This document shows positions 1-8,525 of a stretch of 64,000 bases of DNA, piece by piece (within the stretch, counting starts at the first letter, position 1; the number at the start of each line of letters is the position of its first letter). Source of the stretch: Polyangium sp. 6x1 (GTDB taxonomy: Bacteria; Myxococcota_A; Polyangia; Polyangiales; Polyangiaceae). The notes beneath the pieces are model-generated. The model worked only from the letters and a program-made list of their open reading frames with translations, was not told where the DNA came from and ran no database searches. A program made the translations under genes and the position numbers. The DNA lies in contig NZ_JARZHH010000063.1 in NCBI RefSeq assembly GCF_029946515.1, positions 1 through 64,000 of the forward strand, in the 5' to 3' direction.

Positions 1-217
1 CGCCCTCGCCGCCGGCGCCGCCGACGGCCGCGCCGCCCTCGCCGCCCTGGCCACCGGCGCCGCCGGCCCCGCCCCTGCCGCCGACGCCCGCGCCGCCGTC
101 GCCGCCGTTGCCGCCGGTGTTGCCGTTGTTGTTGTCCGTGACGAGGATGCAGCCGCTGGTGAAGGCCGCGGTGAGGAACGAAGTAAGAACAAAGGCAAAC
201 GTCGCACGAGACTGCAT
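1..217 (-). CDS. Glycine-rich-linker lipoprotein, N-terminal part (runs off left edge)
   Basis: The complement of the first 217 bases is an open frame starting at an ATG (complement of 215-217). It begins with a type II signal peptide: a short basic start, a hydrophobic stretch, then the lipobox-like TSGC with Cys23 as the expected lipidation site. After the Cys come an Asn-rich patch and a long tract of GG-x triplets (GGNGGDGGAGVGG style), which explains the apparent GCC/GGC DNA repeat at the window edge. Such Gly-rich spacers after the lipid anchor also occur in the proteins at 31938 and 60696, so this looks like a local style of surface lipoprotein. The functional domain lies outside the window, so no role can be given. 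The gene is divergent from the ribosomal cluster. Confidence 0.7.
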   Translation of the reverse strand, partial: MQSRATFAFVLTSFLTAAFTSGCILVTDNNNGNTGGNGGDGGAGVGGRGGAGGAGGQGGEGGAAVGGAGGEG

Positions 218-710
218 GTTCCGAGTCCTCCGAAGTTGGGTCGCGCCGGGGGCCCGGGGGCGCTCCGGCGCGGACGATTTCAAGACAGGCCAGGTTAGTA
301 CGAGCAGGCCGACGGATCCTTCAAAACCGATCCGTGCTCCGTACGCCCGTTCAGCGATCGCGGCAGATCCGTTCAGCCAAGCGCCTCACCGTGTAGATTT
401 TCTGCGGATCTGGCTTGCAAGCGTCGTGGGGCTTTGCTAGACACCGCGCTCCGTTTTCCTGGGGGCGATCGCCTATGGCGTTCGTCCCTCCCGAAGCCGT
501 AACGGCGCTTCGGTCGCAGCTCGCTTCTTCGGCCGCCGTGGGACACCCCCCGGTGACGCGGAGAGGGTTCCTCGTCGCAAGACGTCGGGCTGATGTTCCG
601 GAACGTACGACGGCAGGGCTCGGTCCGACAGGCGTAAAGCAGGTCGACCGGGTTGGCCAACGACCGGGCGCCCTGGGCCGAACCGGCCCCCTGTCTGCGA
701 GGTTTCTCGG
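218..710. other. Non-coding leader region of the rplV-rplQ cluster
   Basis: 493 bases between the divergent lipoprotein gene and rplV hold no ORF that resembles a protein I know; in particular rpsS (S19), the usual upstream neighbour of rplV, is not here in any frame. A promoter-like element lies at 415-443, leaving about 265 bases of untranslated leader before rplV. Such a long leader could carry ribosomal-protein autoregulation, but I cannot identify a defined binding structure. Confidence 0.5.
415..443 (+). promoter_or_regulatory. Candidate housekeeping promoter for the ribosomal protein cluster
   Basis: TTGCAA (415-420) and TAGACA (438-443) are separated by exactly 17 bases, and the second hexamer is preceded by TGC, an extended -10 signature. 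It is the best sigma70-like match between the divergent lipoprotein gene and rplV. Called by eye only. Confidence 0.4.
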
Positions 711-1049
711 ATGCTAAGCAAGGCCAGTGCGATGTTTTCGCGGATTTCTCCGCGAAAGGCGCGCATGATTGCGGACCTGGTCCGCGGACGCGATGCAGCG
801 GATGCGATCCAGCTGCTCCAGTTCACGGAGAAGTCGGGCGCGCCGGTGATCAAGAAGGTCATCGAGAGCGCGGTGGCGAACGCCCGCCAGGGTGGCGCCG
901 ACGTCGACGCTTTGTTCATCAGCAAGGCCACGGTCGACAAGGGCCCGAACAAGTTCAACCGCCGCTGGCGCCCCCGTGCGATGGGGCGCGCGACGAAAGT
1001 CGTGAAGGGCGTCTCTCACATCGTGATCGAGCTCAGCGAGCGCAAGTAA
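711..1049 (+). CDS. rplV: Ribosomal protein L22 (uL22)
   Basis: 112 residues, the usual bacterial L22 length. L22 binds 23S rRNA domains and lines the peptide exit tunnel with a long beta hairpin. The family signature is visible: SPRKARMIADLVRGR near the start, then VANARQ, and the C-terminal RAMGRATK hairpin tip followed by HIVIELSE. The ATG at 711 has GAGG eight bases upstream. It is the first gene of the ribosomal cluster in this window and lies 15 bases before rpsC. Normally rpsS precedes it, but here it follows a 267-base leader instead. Confidence 0.97.
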   Translation: MLSKASAMFSRISPRKARMIADLVRGRDAADAIQLLQFTEKSGAPVIKKVIESAVANARQGGADVDALFISKATVDKGPNKFNRRWRPRAMGRATKVVKGVSHIVIELSERK

Positions 1050-1064
1050 AGGAACACGGCTTCC

Positions 1065-1757
1065 ATGGGACAGAAGACCCATCCGTACGGCTTCCGCGTC
1101 GGCGTCATCAAGACGTGGAGCAGCAAATGGTACGAGGACGGTAACGCGTACCAGAAGTGGCTCCACGAGGACATCCGCATCAAGCGGGCGATCAAGCAGT
1201 ACCTCTACAACGCGAACATCGCGAGCGTGGAGATCGAGCGCGCCGCGAACCGGGCCAAGGTCATCGTCTACACGGCGCGTCCGGGGATGGTGATCGGCAA
1301 GGGCGGCAAGGGCATCGAGACGCTGAAGGGCGGCAACGTCGGCACCGCGACCAAGGGTGAGACGGTGTTCCCGGGCGTCGCCTCCTTCACGGACAACGAG
1401 GTCTTCATCGACGTCCAGGAGGTCCGCAAGGCGGAGACGAACGCCCAGCTCGTCGCGGAGAACATCGCGACGCAGCTCGAGCGCCGCATCGCGTTCCGCC
1501 GCGCCATGAAGAAGGCCGTGGCGACGGCGATGAAGTTCGGCGCGAAGGGCATCCGCGTTCGGTGCGCGGGCCGGCTCGGCGGCAGCGAGATGAGCCGCGT
1601 CGAGACGTACCGCGAGGGTCGGGTTCCGCTCCACACGCTGCGTGCCGACATCGAGTTCGGCCTCGCCGAGGCGAGGACGAAGGTCGGCATCATCGGCGTG
1701 AAGGTGTGGATCTTCAAGGGTGAGGTTCTCCAGCGCAAGTCGCGCCGGATTCAGTAG
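1065..1757 (+). CDS. rpsC: Ribosomal protein S3 (uS3)
   Basis: 230 residues. S3 sits at the mRNA entry channel of the 30S subunit and belongs to the ribosomal helicase. The start [13 protein letters not shown] is the classic S3 N-terminus. A type II KH domain follows, with the GxxG loop in [13 protein letters not shown] at about residues 68-80. The C-terminal half has the conserved [17 protein letters not shown] and [14 protein letters not shown] segments. Nine bases separate it from rplP, in the standard S10-operon order. Confidence 0.98.
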   Translation: MGQKTHPYGFRVGVIKTWSSKWYEDGNAYQKWLHEDIRIKRAIKQYLYNANIASVEIERAANRAKVIVYTARPGMVIGKGGKGIETLKGGNVGTATKGETVFPGVASFTDNEVFIDVQEVRKAETNAQLVAENIATQLERRIAFRRAMKKAVATAMKFGAKGIRVRCAGRLGGSEMSRVETYREGRVPLHTLRADIEFGLAEARTKVGIIGVKVWIFKGEVLQRKSRRIQ

Positions 1758-1766
1758 GAACGACCG

Positions 1767-2180
1767 ATGCTGTCTCCCAAGCGAACGAAGTTCCGCAAGA
1801 TGCAGAAGGGCCGCATTCGCGGGGTTGCGACCACGGGAAGCGACGTGTCCTTCGGTGATTTCGGTCTGCAGGCGCTCGAGCCCGCGCGCATCACGTCTCG
1901 CCAGATCGAGGCCGCGCGTATGGCGATTCAGCGTCACTGCAAGCGCGCTGGTAAGCTCTGGATCCGCATCTTCCCGGACCGGCCGGTGACGAAGAAGCCG
2001 CTCGAGGTCCGCATGGGTGGCGGAAAGGGCGCTCCGGAGGAGTGGGCCGCGGCGGTGCGGCCTGGCCGCGTCATGTACGAGATTTCGGGCGTGCCGGAGG
2101 AGATGGCGCGTGAGGCGTTCCGCCTCGCCGGACACAAGCTCCCGATGGCGTGCAAGTTCATCGCTCGCGGGATCGTGTGA
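1767..2180 (+). CDS. rplP: Ribosomal protein L16 (uL16)
   Basis: 137 residues, normal for L16, which contacts the A-site tRNA and helps assemble the peptidyl transferase region. Family landmarks are [16 protein letters not shown] at the start, [16 protein letters not shown], and the basic [22 protein letters not shown] segment that reaches into the 50S core (residues about 70-95). The end, [12 protein letters not shown], is also typical. It is tightly packed between rpsC and rpmC, 10 bases before the latter. Confidence 0.98.
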   Translation: MLSPKRTKFRKMQKGRIRGVATTGSDVSFGDFGLQALEPARITSRQIEAARMAIQRHCKRAGKLWIRIFPDRPVTKKPLEVRMGGGKGAPEEWAAAVRPGRVMYEISGVPEEMAREAFRLAGHKLPMACKFIARGIV

Positions 2181-2190
2181 GGTATTCGAG

Positions 2191-2406
2191 ATGAAGGCGA
2201 AGGATCTGCGCGAACGCACGACGGAGCACCTGCAGGAGCTCGAGAAGAATCTCGGCCGCGAGGTGTTCGACGCCAAGTTCAAGAACTTCACCAACCGGCT
2301 GAACGACACGTCGGCGATCCGCAAGGCGCGCCGCGATCTCGCCCGGGTCAAGACGGTCCTCCAGCAGCGCGCCAGCGAGTCGGCTGCGGCGGAAGGGAAC
2401 AAGTAG
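2191..2406 (+). CDS. rpmC: Ribosomal protein L29 (uL29)
   Basis: 71 residues starting [18 protein letters not shown], a two-helix L29 at the exit-tunnel rim, where it helps form the docking site for trigger factor and SRP. The ATG at 2191 is chosen over longer in-frame starts because it begins exactly at the conserved MKAKDLR and follows rplP by ten bases. The segment [17 protein letters not shown] is the conserved second helix. Three bases separate its stop from the rpsQ start, consistent with translational coupling. Confidence 0.96.
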   Translation: MKAKDLRERTTEHLQELEKNLGREVFDAKFKNFTNRLNDTSAIRKARRDLARVKTVLQQRASESAAAEGNK

Positions 2407-2408
2407 CC

Positions 2409-2729
2409 ATGGCAACGAACGAGGCGAACGCGCCCGCCGCCGGGCAGGCCCAGGCCGAGACGGAAACGAAGCCGCACGGCTTTCGCCGCAAGCTCGTCGG
2501 GCGCGTGAAGAGCAACAAGTGCGACAAGACCGTCGTGGTCGAGGTCGTGCGCAACGCGCCGGACCCGGTCTACAAGAAGTACGTCCGGGCTCGCGAGCGC
2601 TACAAGGCGCACGACGAGAAGAACGAGTACAAGGTCGGTGATCGCGTGGAAATTCAGGAGCACCGCCCGATCTCGCGCGAGAAGCGCTGGATCGTGACGA
2701 AGCTCATTTCCCGCCCGGTGGAGGAGTAG
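2409..2729 (+). CDS. rpsQ: Ribosomal protein S17 (uS17) with N-terminal extension
   Basis: 106 residues against about 80-85 in most bacteria. The first 25 or so residues are an Ala/Glu-rich extension; the OB-fold core then starts at RRKLVGRVKSNKCDKTVVVEV and continues through the conserved KVGDRVEIQEHRPISREKRW. S17 binds 16S rRNA early in 30S assembly. It starts two bases after the rpmC stop and ends three bases before rplN. The extension looks unstructured and acidic, unlike the basic tail on rplE. Confidence 0.96.
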   Translation: MATNEANAPAAGQAQAETETKPHGFRRKLVGRVKSNKCDKTVVVEVVRNAPDPVYKKYVRARERYKAHDEKNEYKVGDRVEIQEHRPISREKRWIVTKLISRPVEE

Positions 2730-2732
2730 GCC

Positions 2733-3101
2733 ATGATCCAGGTCACGACGCATCTCGAAGTGGCTGACAACTCCGGGGCTCGGGTCGTCAAGTGCATCAA
2801 GGTTCTCGGTGGCTCGCGTCGTAAGTACGCGGGGCTCGGCGATGTGATCGTCGTGTCCATCAAGGAAGCCATGCCGGGCACCAAGGTGAAGAAGGGCGAT
2901 ACGGCGCGGGCGGTGGTGGTTCGCACGGCGCGTGAGTATCAGCGCTCGGACGGCAGCTACATCAAGTTCGACACCAACAGCGCGGTGCTGATCAACAAGG
3001 AAAAGGAGCCGATCGGGACCCGTATCTTCGGGCCGGTGGCTCGCGAGCTCCGCGCGAAGAAGTTCATGAAGATCATCTCGCTCGCGCCGGAGGTGCTCTG
3101 A
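2733..3101 (+). CDS. rplN: Ribosomal protein L14 (uL14)
   Basis: 122 residues, the standard L14 length, starting [25 protein letters not shown]14 lies at the subunit interface and is the contact point of the silencing factor RsfS. The conserved [14 protein letters not shown] and [24 protein letters not shown] segments are intact. Its stop codon overlaps the rplX start by one base (TGATG), so the two are very likely translationally coupled. Confidence 0.98.
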   Translation: MIQVTTHLEVADNSGARVVKCIKVLGGSRRKYAGLGDVIVVSIKEAMPGTKVKKGDTARAVVVRTAREYQRSDGSYIKFDTNSAVLINKEKEPIGTRIFGPVARELRAKKFMKIISLAPEVL

Positions 3102-3415
3102 TGCGACGGCTCCGGGTCGGTGACCTCGTGCAGGTCATCAGCGGCAAGGACAAGGGCAAGCAGGGTCGCGTGACGAAGGTCCTCGCGGAGGACGACAAGG
3201 TCGTCGTCGAGGGGATCAACGTGGTGACGCGTCACCAGCGCCCGACGCCGCGCAACCAGCAAGGCGGCAAGATCACGAAGGAGGCGCCGCTTTATGCCTC
3301 CAAGGTGATGCCGGTGGATCCGACGACCGGCAAGCCCACGCGGGTGAAGTCCACGGTCGTCGATGGCAAGAAGCAGCGCACCGCGAAGAGCGGCGCCGTG
3401 ATCGCGGCAGGCTGA
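3101..3415 (+). CDS. rplX: Ribosomal protein L24 (uL24)
   Basis: 104 residues with the KOW motif at the N-terminus (VGDLVQVISGKDKGKQGRV). L24 is one of the two assembly initiators of the 50S subunit and sits at the exit-tunnel opening. The conserved VEGINVVTRHQRP and PVDPTTGKPTRV stretches are present. The start overlaps the rplN stop by one base. rplE begins three bases after its stop. Confidence 0.98.
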   Translation: MRRLRVGDLVQVISGKDKGKQGRVTKVLAEDDKVVVEGINVVTRHQRPTPRNQQGGKITKEAPLYASKVMPVDPTTGKPTRVKSTVVDGKKQRTAKSGAVIAAG

Positions 3416-3418
3416 GCC

Positions 3419-4153
3419 ATGGCGGACAAGAAGGAAGAAAAGGGCAAGGGCAAGGGCGAAAAGCCCAAGGACGCCAAGCCGGCGGCTGCGAAGCCGCAGG
3501 CGGCTGCAGCCGGCAAGGGTGGCAAGGACGCTGGGAAGGGCGGCAAGGGCAAGGGCGAGGCGAAGGCCACGCAGCAAGCCGAAGTCGCTGACGTTCCGCG
3601 CGATCCGAGCTACACGCCGCGTCTGCGCAACAAGTACCGGGACGCTGTCGGGCCCGCGCTTTCCAAGCGCTTCGGGTACAAAAACCCGATGATGGTTCCG
3701 CGCCTCGAGAAGGTCGTGATCAACATGGGCCTCGGCGCTGCCGTCGGGAACCCGAAGATCATCGACTCCGCTGTCGAGGACATGCGGGCGATCTCGGGCC
3801 AGAAGCCGGTCGTGACGCGCGCCCGCAAGTCGATCGCGACGTTCAAGCTCCGCGAGAACCTCCCGATCGGCGTGATGGTGACGTTGCGCGGGGAGCGGAT
3901 GTGGGAGTTCGTCGATCGCCTGATCAGCTTCTCCCTGCCGCGCGTGCGTGACTTCAAGGGCGTGAGCCCGAAGGGCTTCGACGGCAAGGGCAATTTCACG
4001 ATGGGTCTGCGCGAGCAGATCATCTTCCCTGAGATCGACTACGACAAGGTCGACGTCGTGAAGGGAATGAACATCTCGTTCGTGACGACCGCGCGCACCG
4101 ACGAGGAGGGACGAGCCCTTCTCACGGAGCTTGGGATCCCGTTCAGGCATTGA
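3419..4153 (+). CDS. rplE: Ribosomal protein L5 (uL5) with a long Lys/Gly/Ala-rich N-terminal tail
   Basis: 244 residues where L5 is normally about 180. The L5 core begins near residue 60 ([15 protein letters not shown]) and shows the family landmarks [48 protein letters not shown] and the end [23 protein letters not shown]5 binds 5S rRNA and contacts P-site tRNA. The extra 58 residues are low-complexity [17 protein letters not shown]-type sequence like a histone tail. ATG 3419 follows the rplX stop by three bases, so the tail is likely translated; an internal start would be needed to exclude it and I see none at the core boundary. Confidence 0.96.
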   Translation: MADKKEEKGKGKGEKPKDAKPAAAKPQAAAAGKGGKDAGKGGKGKGEAKATQQAEVADVPRDPSYTPRLRNKYRDAVGPALSKRFGYKNPMMVPRLEKVVINMGLGAAVGNPKIIDSAVEDMRAISGQKPVVTRARKSIATFKLRENLPIGVMVTLRGERMWEFVDRLISFSLPRVRDFKGVSPKGFDGKGNFTMGLREQIIFPEIDYDKVDVVKGMNISFVTTARTDEEGRALLTELGIPFRH

Positions 4154-4163
4154 GGAACGTTCG

Positions 4164-4349
4164 ATGGCCCGTGCAAAAGAATTCGCCAAGCTGAACCGGC
4201 CGCCCAAGTTCGCCGTGCGGCACCGGAACCGTTGCAAGGTGTGCGGCCGTTCGCGGGCTTATTACCGCGATTTCGAGCTCTGCCGTATCTGTCTTCGTAC
4301 GTTCGCGCTCCGAGGCGAGCTGCCGGGCGTGATCAAGGCGAGCTGGTGA
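4164..4349 (+). CDS. rpsN: Ribosomal protein S14, zinc-binding type (uS14, type Z)
   Basis: 61 residues with two CxxC pairs (Cys24/27 and Cys40/43), the zinc-ribbon form of S14. The start at 4164 ([10 protein letters not shown]) is preferred to an in-frame ATG eleven codons upstream, because the family begins there and the longer form would overlap rplE. S14 binds the 3' domain of 16S rRNA. Keeping the zinc form (with zinc-type rpmJ below) means this locus encodes the C+ versions; zinc-free paralogues, if any, are elsewhere. Confidence 0.97.
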   Translation: MARAKEFAKLNRPPKFAVRHRNRCKVCGRSRAYYRDFELCRICLRTFALRGELPGVIKASW

Positions 4350-4353
4350 TGCC

Positions 4354-4746
4354 ATGATGACCGATCCTGTCGCCGACATGCTGACCCGGATCCGGAACGC
4401 CGCGCTCGCGCGGCACGATCGGACCGAGGTTCCTGCAAGCAAAATGAAGCAGGCCGTTGCCGAGATCCTCAAGTCCGAGGGGTACATCGCGGACGTGCGG
4501 CCGAGCGACGGCAACCCTGGGAAGCTGACGATCGTGCTGAAGTACGGGCGTGACCGCTCGAGCGCGATCGATGGAGTCCGTCGGGTGAGCCGGCCGGGGC
4601 GACGCGTGTACGTCAAGCACGACCGCATCCCCCGCGTGCTCTCCGGGCTCGGGATCTCGATCCTGAGCACCTCCCACGGCCTGATGAGCGACCGCGACGC
4701 CCGCAAAAACAAGCTCGGAGGCGAGCTCATCTGCGAGGTCTGGTGA
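4354..4746 (+). CDS. rpsH: Ribosomal protein S8 (uS8)
   Basis: 130 residues beginning MMTDPVADMLTRIRNA, the standard S8 start (ATGATG; either Met is possible). S8 binds the central domain of 16S rRNA and in Escherichia coli represses the spc operon by binding the rplE region. The C-terminal STSHGLMSDRDARKNKLGGE signature is intact. The stop overlaps the rplF start by one base. Confidence 0.98.
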   Translation: MMTDPVADMLTRIRNAALARHDRTEVPASKMKQAVAEILKSEGYIADVRPSDGNPGKLTIVLKYGRDRSSAIDGVRRVSRPGRRVYVKHDRIPRVLSGLGISILSTSHGLMSDRDARKNKLGGELICEVW

Positions 4747-5345
4747 TGCAGACGGCTACGACGCAACAAGGCGAGGCCTCCAAGACTTCGCGCGTCGGCA
4801 AGCGGCCGGTGGACGTCCCCAAGGGCGTCACCGTGTCGATGCAGGGACGCAAGGTCGAGATCAAGGGCGCCAAGGGTCAGCTCGCGCGCGAGCTGCCTTC
4901 GACCGTCGACGTGAAGGTCGAGGGCGCGAAGCTGCACGTGACCTCGACGGCCCCCGGGCGTGATGGCTCGCGGCTGCAGGGGCTCGTGCGGGCGCTGCTC
5001 GCCAGCATGGTGAAGGGCGCGGCCGACGGCTACGAGCGTGTGCTCGAGCTGAAGGGCACCGGTTACCGTGTCGACCTGAAGGGCACGACGCTCACGTTCG
5101 CGCTCGGGTATTCGCACCCGGTCGTGTTCAACGTGCCGAAGGGCCTCACGGCGACCATCCCGGCGGATTCGAAGGGCACGGTCCTCGTTCTGACGGGCGC
5201 CGACAAGGAGCTCATCGGGCAGACGGCCGCCACGATCCGTGGCTTCCGTCCGCCGGAGCCCTACGGTGGCAAGGGCGTTCGTTATCGTGGCGAGCGCGTT
5301 CGCGAGAAGGCCGGCAAGGCTGGCGGTAAGGGCGGCAAGAAGTAA
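4746..5345 (+). CDS. rplF: Ribosomal protein L6 (uL6) with short N-terminal extension
   Basis: 199 residues; typical L6 is about 178. The L6 core opens at SRVGKRPVDVPKGVTV after about 11 extra residues and ends with a Lys/Gly tail. Two homologous domains follow one another, and the second contains the conserved GYSHPV and RGFRPPEPYGGKGVRYRGE segments near the sarcin-ricin loop contact. ATG 4746 shares one base with the rpsH stop; an in-frame GTG one codon upstream is less likely. Confidence 0.97.
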   Translation: MQTATTQQGEASKTSRVGKRPVDVPKGVTVSMQGRKVEIKGAKGQLARELPSTVDVKVEGAKLHVTSTAPGRDGSRLQGLVRALLASMVKGAADGYERVLELKGTGYRVDLKGTTLTFALGYSHPVVFNVPKGLTATIPADSKGTVLVLTGADKELIGQTAATIRGFRPPEPYGGKGVRYRGERVREKAGKAGGKGGKK

Positions 5346-5393
5346 CCGAGCGGGGCGACCTCGTGTCGCCCCTACAGGTACGGGGTTACGACC

Positions 5394-5753
5394 ATGGCTA
5401 TGAAGATCGTCGGACGGGAGCGCCGCAAGCTCCGTATTCGCAAGAAGGTGAACGGCTCGCCCGCTCGCCCGCGCCTCACCGTCTTCCGCAGCGCGAAGCA
5501 CATCTACGCGCAGGTGATCGACGACACGACGGGTCAGACCGTCGCGCACGCGTCGACGCTGTCGAAGGACCTGAAGGGCACGCTCGACAACGACAACAAG
5601 GTCGACGCGGCCAAGAAGGTCGGGGCGCTCATCGCCAAGATCTGCAAGTCGAAGAAGATCGACCGTGTCGTGTTCGATCGGAACGGCTACCTCTATCACG
5701 GGCGCGTGAGCGCCCTCGCTCAAGCCGCGCGGGAGGCGGGGCTCGAGTTCTAG
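5394..5753 (+). CDS. rplR: Ribosomal protein L18 (uL18)
   Basis: 119 residues with the basic N-terminus [14 protein letters not shown], the [23 protein letters not shown] core, and the terminal [26 protein letters not shown], all standard for this 5S-rRNA-binding protein. The 48 bases between rplF and rplR are longer than elsewhere in the cluster. Start chosen at the first ATG; a second ATG two codons later is equally plausible. Confidence 0.98.
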   Translation: MAMKIVGRERRKLRIRKKVNGSPARPRLTVFRSAKHIYAQVIDDTTGQTVAHASTLSKDLKGTLDNDNKVDAAKKVGALIAKICKSKKIDRVVFDRNGYLYHGRVSALAQAAREAGLEF

Positions 5754-5838
5754 CCCCGAAGGCGCCGAACCCAGAGGGGTTTCGGGCAAACGCCTCGGGC
5801 GATAGCGAAGACTTCACGGACGACGAAGAAGGCACGGT

Positions 5839-6441
5839 ATGGCGTTCGATCAGGTCGACGAAGAAAAGCTCAAGGAGCGGGTGATCCACATCAACCGCGT
5901 CGCCAAGGTCGTGAAGGGCGGGCGACGCTTCAGCTTCTCGGCGCTCGTCGTGGTGGGCGACGAGTCGGGACATGTGGGCGTCGGCCTGGGCAAGGCCAAC
6001 GAGGTCCCGGAGGCGATCCGGAAGGGCAATGACCAGGCCCGCAAGAACATCTTCCGCATCCCGCTCGACGGGGCGACGATCCCGCACGACGCGTTCGGGC
6101 ATGTCGGCGCGGGCAAGGTGCTCTTGAAGCCGGCGAGCCCTGGAACGGGCGTCATCGCGGGCGGCGCGGTGCGTGCGGTCGTCGAGTCCGCGGGCATCCA
6201 CGACGTTCTCTCGAAGTCGCTCGGCACCAGCAACCCGCACAACGTCGTTCACGCGACGGTGGCGGCGCTCAAGGCGCTGAAGAGCGTCGAGCAGGTCGCG
6301 GGCCGGCGCTCGATGCAGGCGGACGACGTGGGTTGGCAGCGCAAGGGCGGCAACGCGACGACCGGTACGAACCGTCGTCGTGCGAGCCAGATGCCCCCCG
6401 CTCGCAATCCGCGCGAGGGGGGTGAAGGAGGTACGCCGTGA
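5839..6441 (+). CDS. rpsE: Ribosomal protein S5 (uS5)
   Basis: 200 residues. S5 shapes the mRNA entry channel and affects decoding accuracy. The double-stranded RNA-binding fold is seen in [23 protein letters not shown] and the following [24 protein letters not shown]; the C-terminal domain has [20 protein letters not shown] and [22 protein letters not shown]. The last 40 residues are a Gly/Arg-rich tail. The stop overlaps the GTG start of rpmD by three bases. Confidence 0.98.
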   Translation: MAFDQVDEEKLKERVIHINRVAKVVKGGRRFSFSALVVVGDESGHVGVGLGKANEVPEAIRKGNDQARKNIFRIPLDGATIPHDAFGHVGAGKVLLKPASPGTGVIAGGAVRAVVESAGIHDVLSKSLGTSNPHNVVHATVAALKALKSVEQVAGRRSMQADDVGWQRKGGNATTGTNRRRASQMPPARNPREGGEGGTP

Positions 6442-6647
6442 AGAGCCATCTCCGCGTGCGGCAAACGGGCAGCGTGACGAACCAGACGGAGCACACGCGC
6501 AAGGTTTTGCGGGGCCTCGGCCTCCGCAAGCCGGGCAATGAGGTGCTCGTGGAGAACACGCCTTCGTTCCGTGGCATGGTCAAGAAGGTGATCCACCTCG
6601 TTTCGGTCGAGGAAGTCGACGGCAACGGCGCGCAGGCGTCGAAGTAA
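6438..6647 (+). CDS. rpmD: Ribosomal protein L30 (uL30)
   Basis: 69 residues; bacterial L30 is about 60. The start is GTG, overlapping the rpsE stop (GTGA). The core [20 protein letters not shown] and [20 protein letters not shown] is typical of L30, which sits on the outer 50S surface. A short Ala/Ser tail ends the protein. Many bacteria lack rpmD; it is retained in its usual place between rpsE and rplO. Confidence 0.96.
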   Translation: MKSHLRVRQTGSVTNQTEHTRKVLRGLGLRKPGNEVLVENTPSFRGMVKKVIHLVSVEEVDGNGAQASK

Positions 6648-6661
6648 GGAAGCGTAGCAGC

Positions 6662-7135
6662 ATGGACATCCTCTCGAAGCTTCAGGCCCCGGAAGGCGCC
6701 AACAAGAAGGAGACCCGCGTCGGTCGCGGCGTGGGCTCCGGCCTCGGCAAGACCGCGGGCCGTGGCCAGAAGGGCCAGAAGGCCCGGTCGACGGGCAACA
6801 TCGGCAAGAAGCACTTCCAGGGCGGCCAGACGCCGATCCAGCGTCGCCTCCCGAAGCGCGGCTTCCGTAACCCGCTCGCAGCGATCGTGGCGAACGTGAA
6901 CGTCGGCGACCTCGAGATCTTCGAGGCCGGCGCGGACGTGAACCAGGAAGCGCTGGAGGGCAAGCGCCTGCTCCAGGGTCGTTACGACCTGATCAAGGTG
7001 CTCGGCGACGGCGAGCTCACCAAGAAGCTCACCGTGACGGCGCACCGGTTCTCGAAGAGCGCCATCGCCAAGATCGAGGCGGCGGGCGGCAAGGCGATCG
7101 TGCTTGCGCCCGGCAAGGCTTCGGCGCAAGCCTAA
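6662..7135 (+). CDS. rplO: Ribosomal protein L15 (uL15)
   Basis: 157 residues. The glycine-rich N-terminal extension [22 protein letters not shown] that threads into 23S rRNA is intact, followed by [17 protein letters not shown] and the C-terminal beta/alpha fold ending KAIVLAP. L15 is a late 50S assembly protein. The gene is 14 bases after rpmD; secY follows after 45 bases. Confidence 0.98.
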   Translation: MDILSKLQAPEGANKKETRVGRGVGSGLGKTAGRGQKGQKARSTGNIGKKHFQGGQTPIQRRLPKRGFRNPLAAIVANVNVGDLEIFEAGADVNQEALEGKRLLQGRYDLIKVLGDGELTKKLTVTAHRFSKSAIAKIEAAGGKAIVLAPGKASAQA

Positions 7136-7180
7136 CGTCCTTTCGGCTCGGTCCCCCCCAAGGCAGCACACCGACGTACC

Positions 7181-8509
7181 ATGGCCACACTCGCGGGAAT
7201 TGCGAACTTCCACAAGGTCCCGGAGCTCCGGCGCAGGGTGATCTTCACCCTCGTGATGCTGGCCGTGTACCGCATCGGGGTCTTCGTCACGGTCCCCGGT
7301 GTCGACCGCGCCGCCATGTCGAAGTACATGGCGAAGCAGTCGGGTGGGCTGCTGAACTTCTTCAACATGTTCTCTGGCGGCGCGCTGGAGAACTTCTCCC
7401 TCTTTGCGCTCGGGATCATGCCGTACATCTCGGCATCGATCATCATCCAGTTGATGGGCATGGTCTACAAGCCCATCGACGAGCTGCGCAAAGAGGGAGA
7501 GCAGGGGCGCCGCAAGATCGACCAGTACACGCGCTACGGCACGGTCGGACTGTCGCTCTTCCAGGCGTATGGCAGCGCCAAGCTCGTCGAGGGCTGGTCG
7601 GCCTCGGACGCGGGCGCGGGCATCGTCACGCACCCCGGGCTCGGCTTCCAGCTCATGACGATGATCACGCTGACCACGGGGACGGCGTTCCTCATGTGGA
7701 TCGGCGAGCAGATCACGGAGCGCGGGATCGGCAACGGCATCTCGCTCCTGATCTTCGCGGGCATCGTGACGGGCGTGCCGAACTGGATTGGCAGCTATCT
7801 CGCGACGAACGCGGGCAACATCCAGCCGCTCACGATCTCGGCGGTCGGCGCGTTCGTCGTCGCTGCGATTGCGGTGATCGCGTTCTTCGAGAACGGGCGC
7901 CGGCAGATCCCGATCGTGTACTCGCGCCGGCAGGTGGGGCGCCGCGTGTACGGCGCGCAGAACGCGCACCTGCCGCTCAAGGTGAACACGGCGGGCACGA
8001 TCCCGCCGATCTTCGCCTCCTCGCTGCTCATGTTCCCCGCGACGCTGGCGAACATGAACGTGCCGGGCGCAGACAAGCTTCAGTCGATCATCAGCGGCGG
8101 CGGCTGGGTGTTCAACACCGGCTACGCGCTCCTGATCGTGTTCTTCTGTTACTTCTACACGAGCGTCACGTTCCAGCCGGTCGACGTGGCGGAGAACCTG
8201 AAGAAGCAGCAGGCGAACATCCCCGGGATCCGGCCTGGCAAGCAGACGGCCGACTACATCCAGGGCGTGATGAATCGCATCACGTTTGGCGGGGCGATGT
8301 ACGTCGCTGCCGTGTGTGTCTTGCCGTCGGTGGTCGGCGACCTCCTGCGCGTGCAGATCACGTTTGGCGGGACGTCCTTGATGATTGTCGTGGGTGTTGC
8401 GCTGGATACGGTCAACCAGATCGAGGCGCAGCTCATCACGCGCAGCTACGAAGGGCTCACCGGCCCTGGGGCGAGCCGCATTCGTGCGCGGCGCCTCCCC
8501 GAGGGATGA
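7181..8509 (+). CDS. secY: Protein translocase subunit SecY
   Basis: 442 residues, full length, with ten predicted membrane helices. SecY is the protein-conducting channel of the general secretion pathway in the inner membrane. Typical landmarks are RVIFTLVMLAVYRIG at helix 1, the plug region GGLLNFFNMFSGGALENFSLFALGIMPYISASII, GIGNGISLLIFAGI before helix 5, and the cytosolic loop IPGIRPGKQTADYI. It lies between rplO and adk as in most bacteria, so its expression is tied to ribosome synthesis. Confidence 0.98.
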   Translation: MATLAGIANFHKVPELRRRVIFTLVMLAVYRIGVFVTVPGVDRAAMSKYMAKQSGGLLNFFNMFSGGALENFSLFALGIMPYISASIIIQLMGMVYKPIDELRKEGEQGRRKIDQYTRYGTVGLSLFQAYGSAKLVEGWSASDAGAGIVTHPGLGFQLMTMITLTTGTAFLMWIGEQITERGIGNGISLLIFAGIVTGVPNWIGSYLATNAGNIQPLTISAVGAFVVAAIAVIAFFENGRRQIPIVYSRRQVGRRVYGAQNAHLPLKVNTAGTIPPIFASSLLMFPATLANMNVPGADKLQSIISGGGWVFNTGYALLIVFFCYFYTSVTFQPVDVAENLKKQQANIPGIRPGKQTADYIQGVMNRITFGGAMYVAAVCVLPSVVGDLLRVQITFGGTSLMIVVGVALDTVNQIEAQLITRSYEGLTGPGASRIRARRLPEG

Positions 8510-8525
8510 GAAGGGGGATCTTCGG

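Noticed and set aside
1-110. GCC/GGC DNA repeat at the left edge
   Set aside because: Fully explained as codons of a Gly-rich linker in the lipoprotein on the minus strand.
415-717. 100-codon ORF upstream of rplV
   Set aside because: Not S19 and no family resemblance; overlaps the promoter and leader; treated as non-coding.
714-2753. Long minus-strand open frame (679 codons) over rplV-rpsQ
   Set aside because: Arg/Leu/His-rich antisense shadow of conserved ribosomal genes; no family features.
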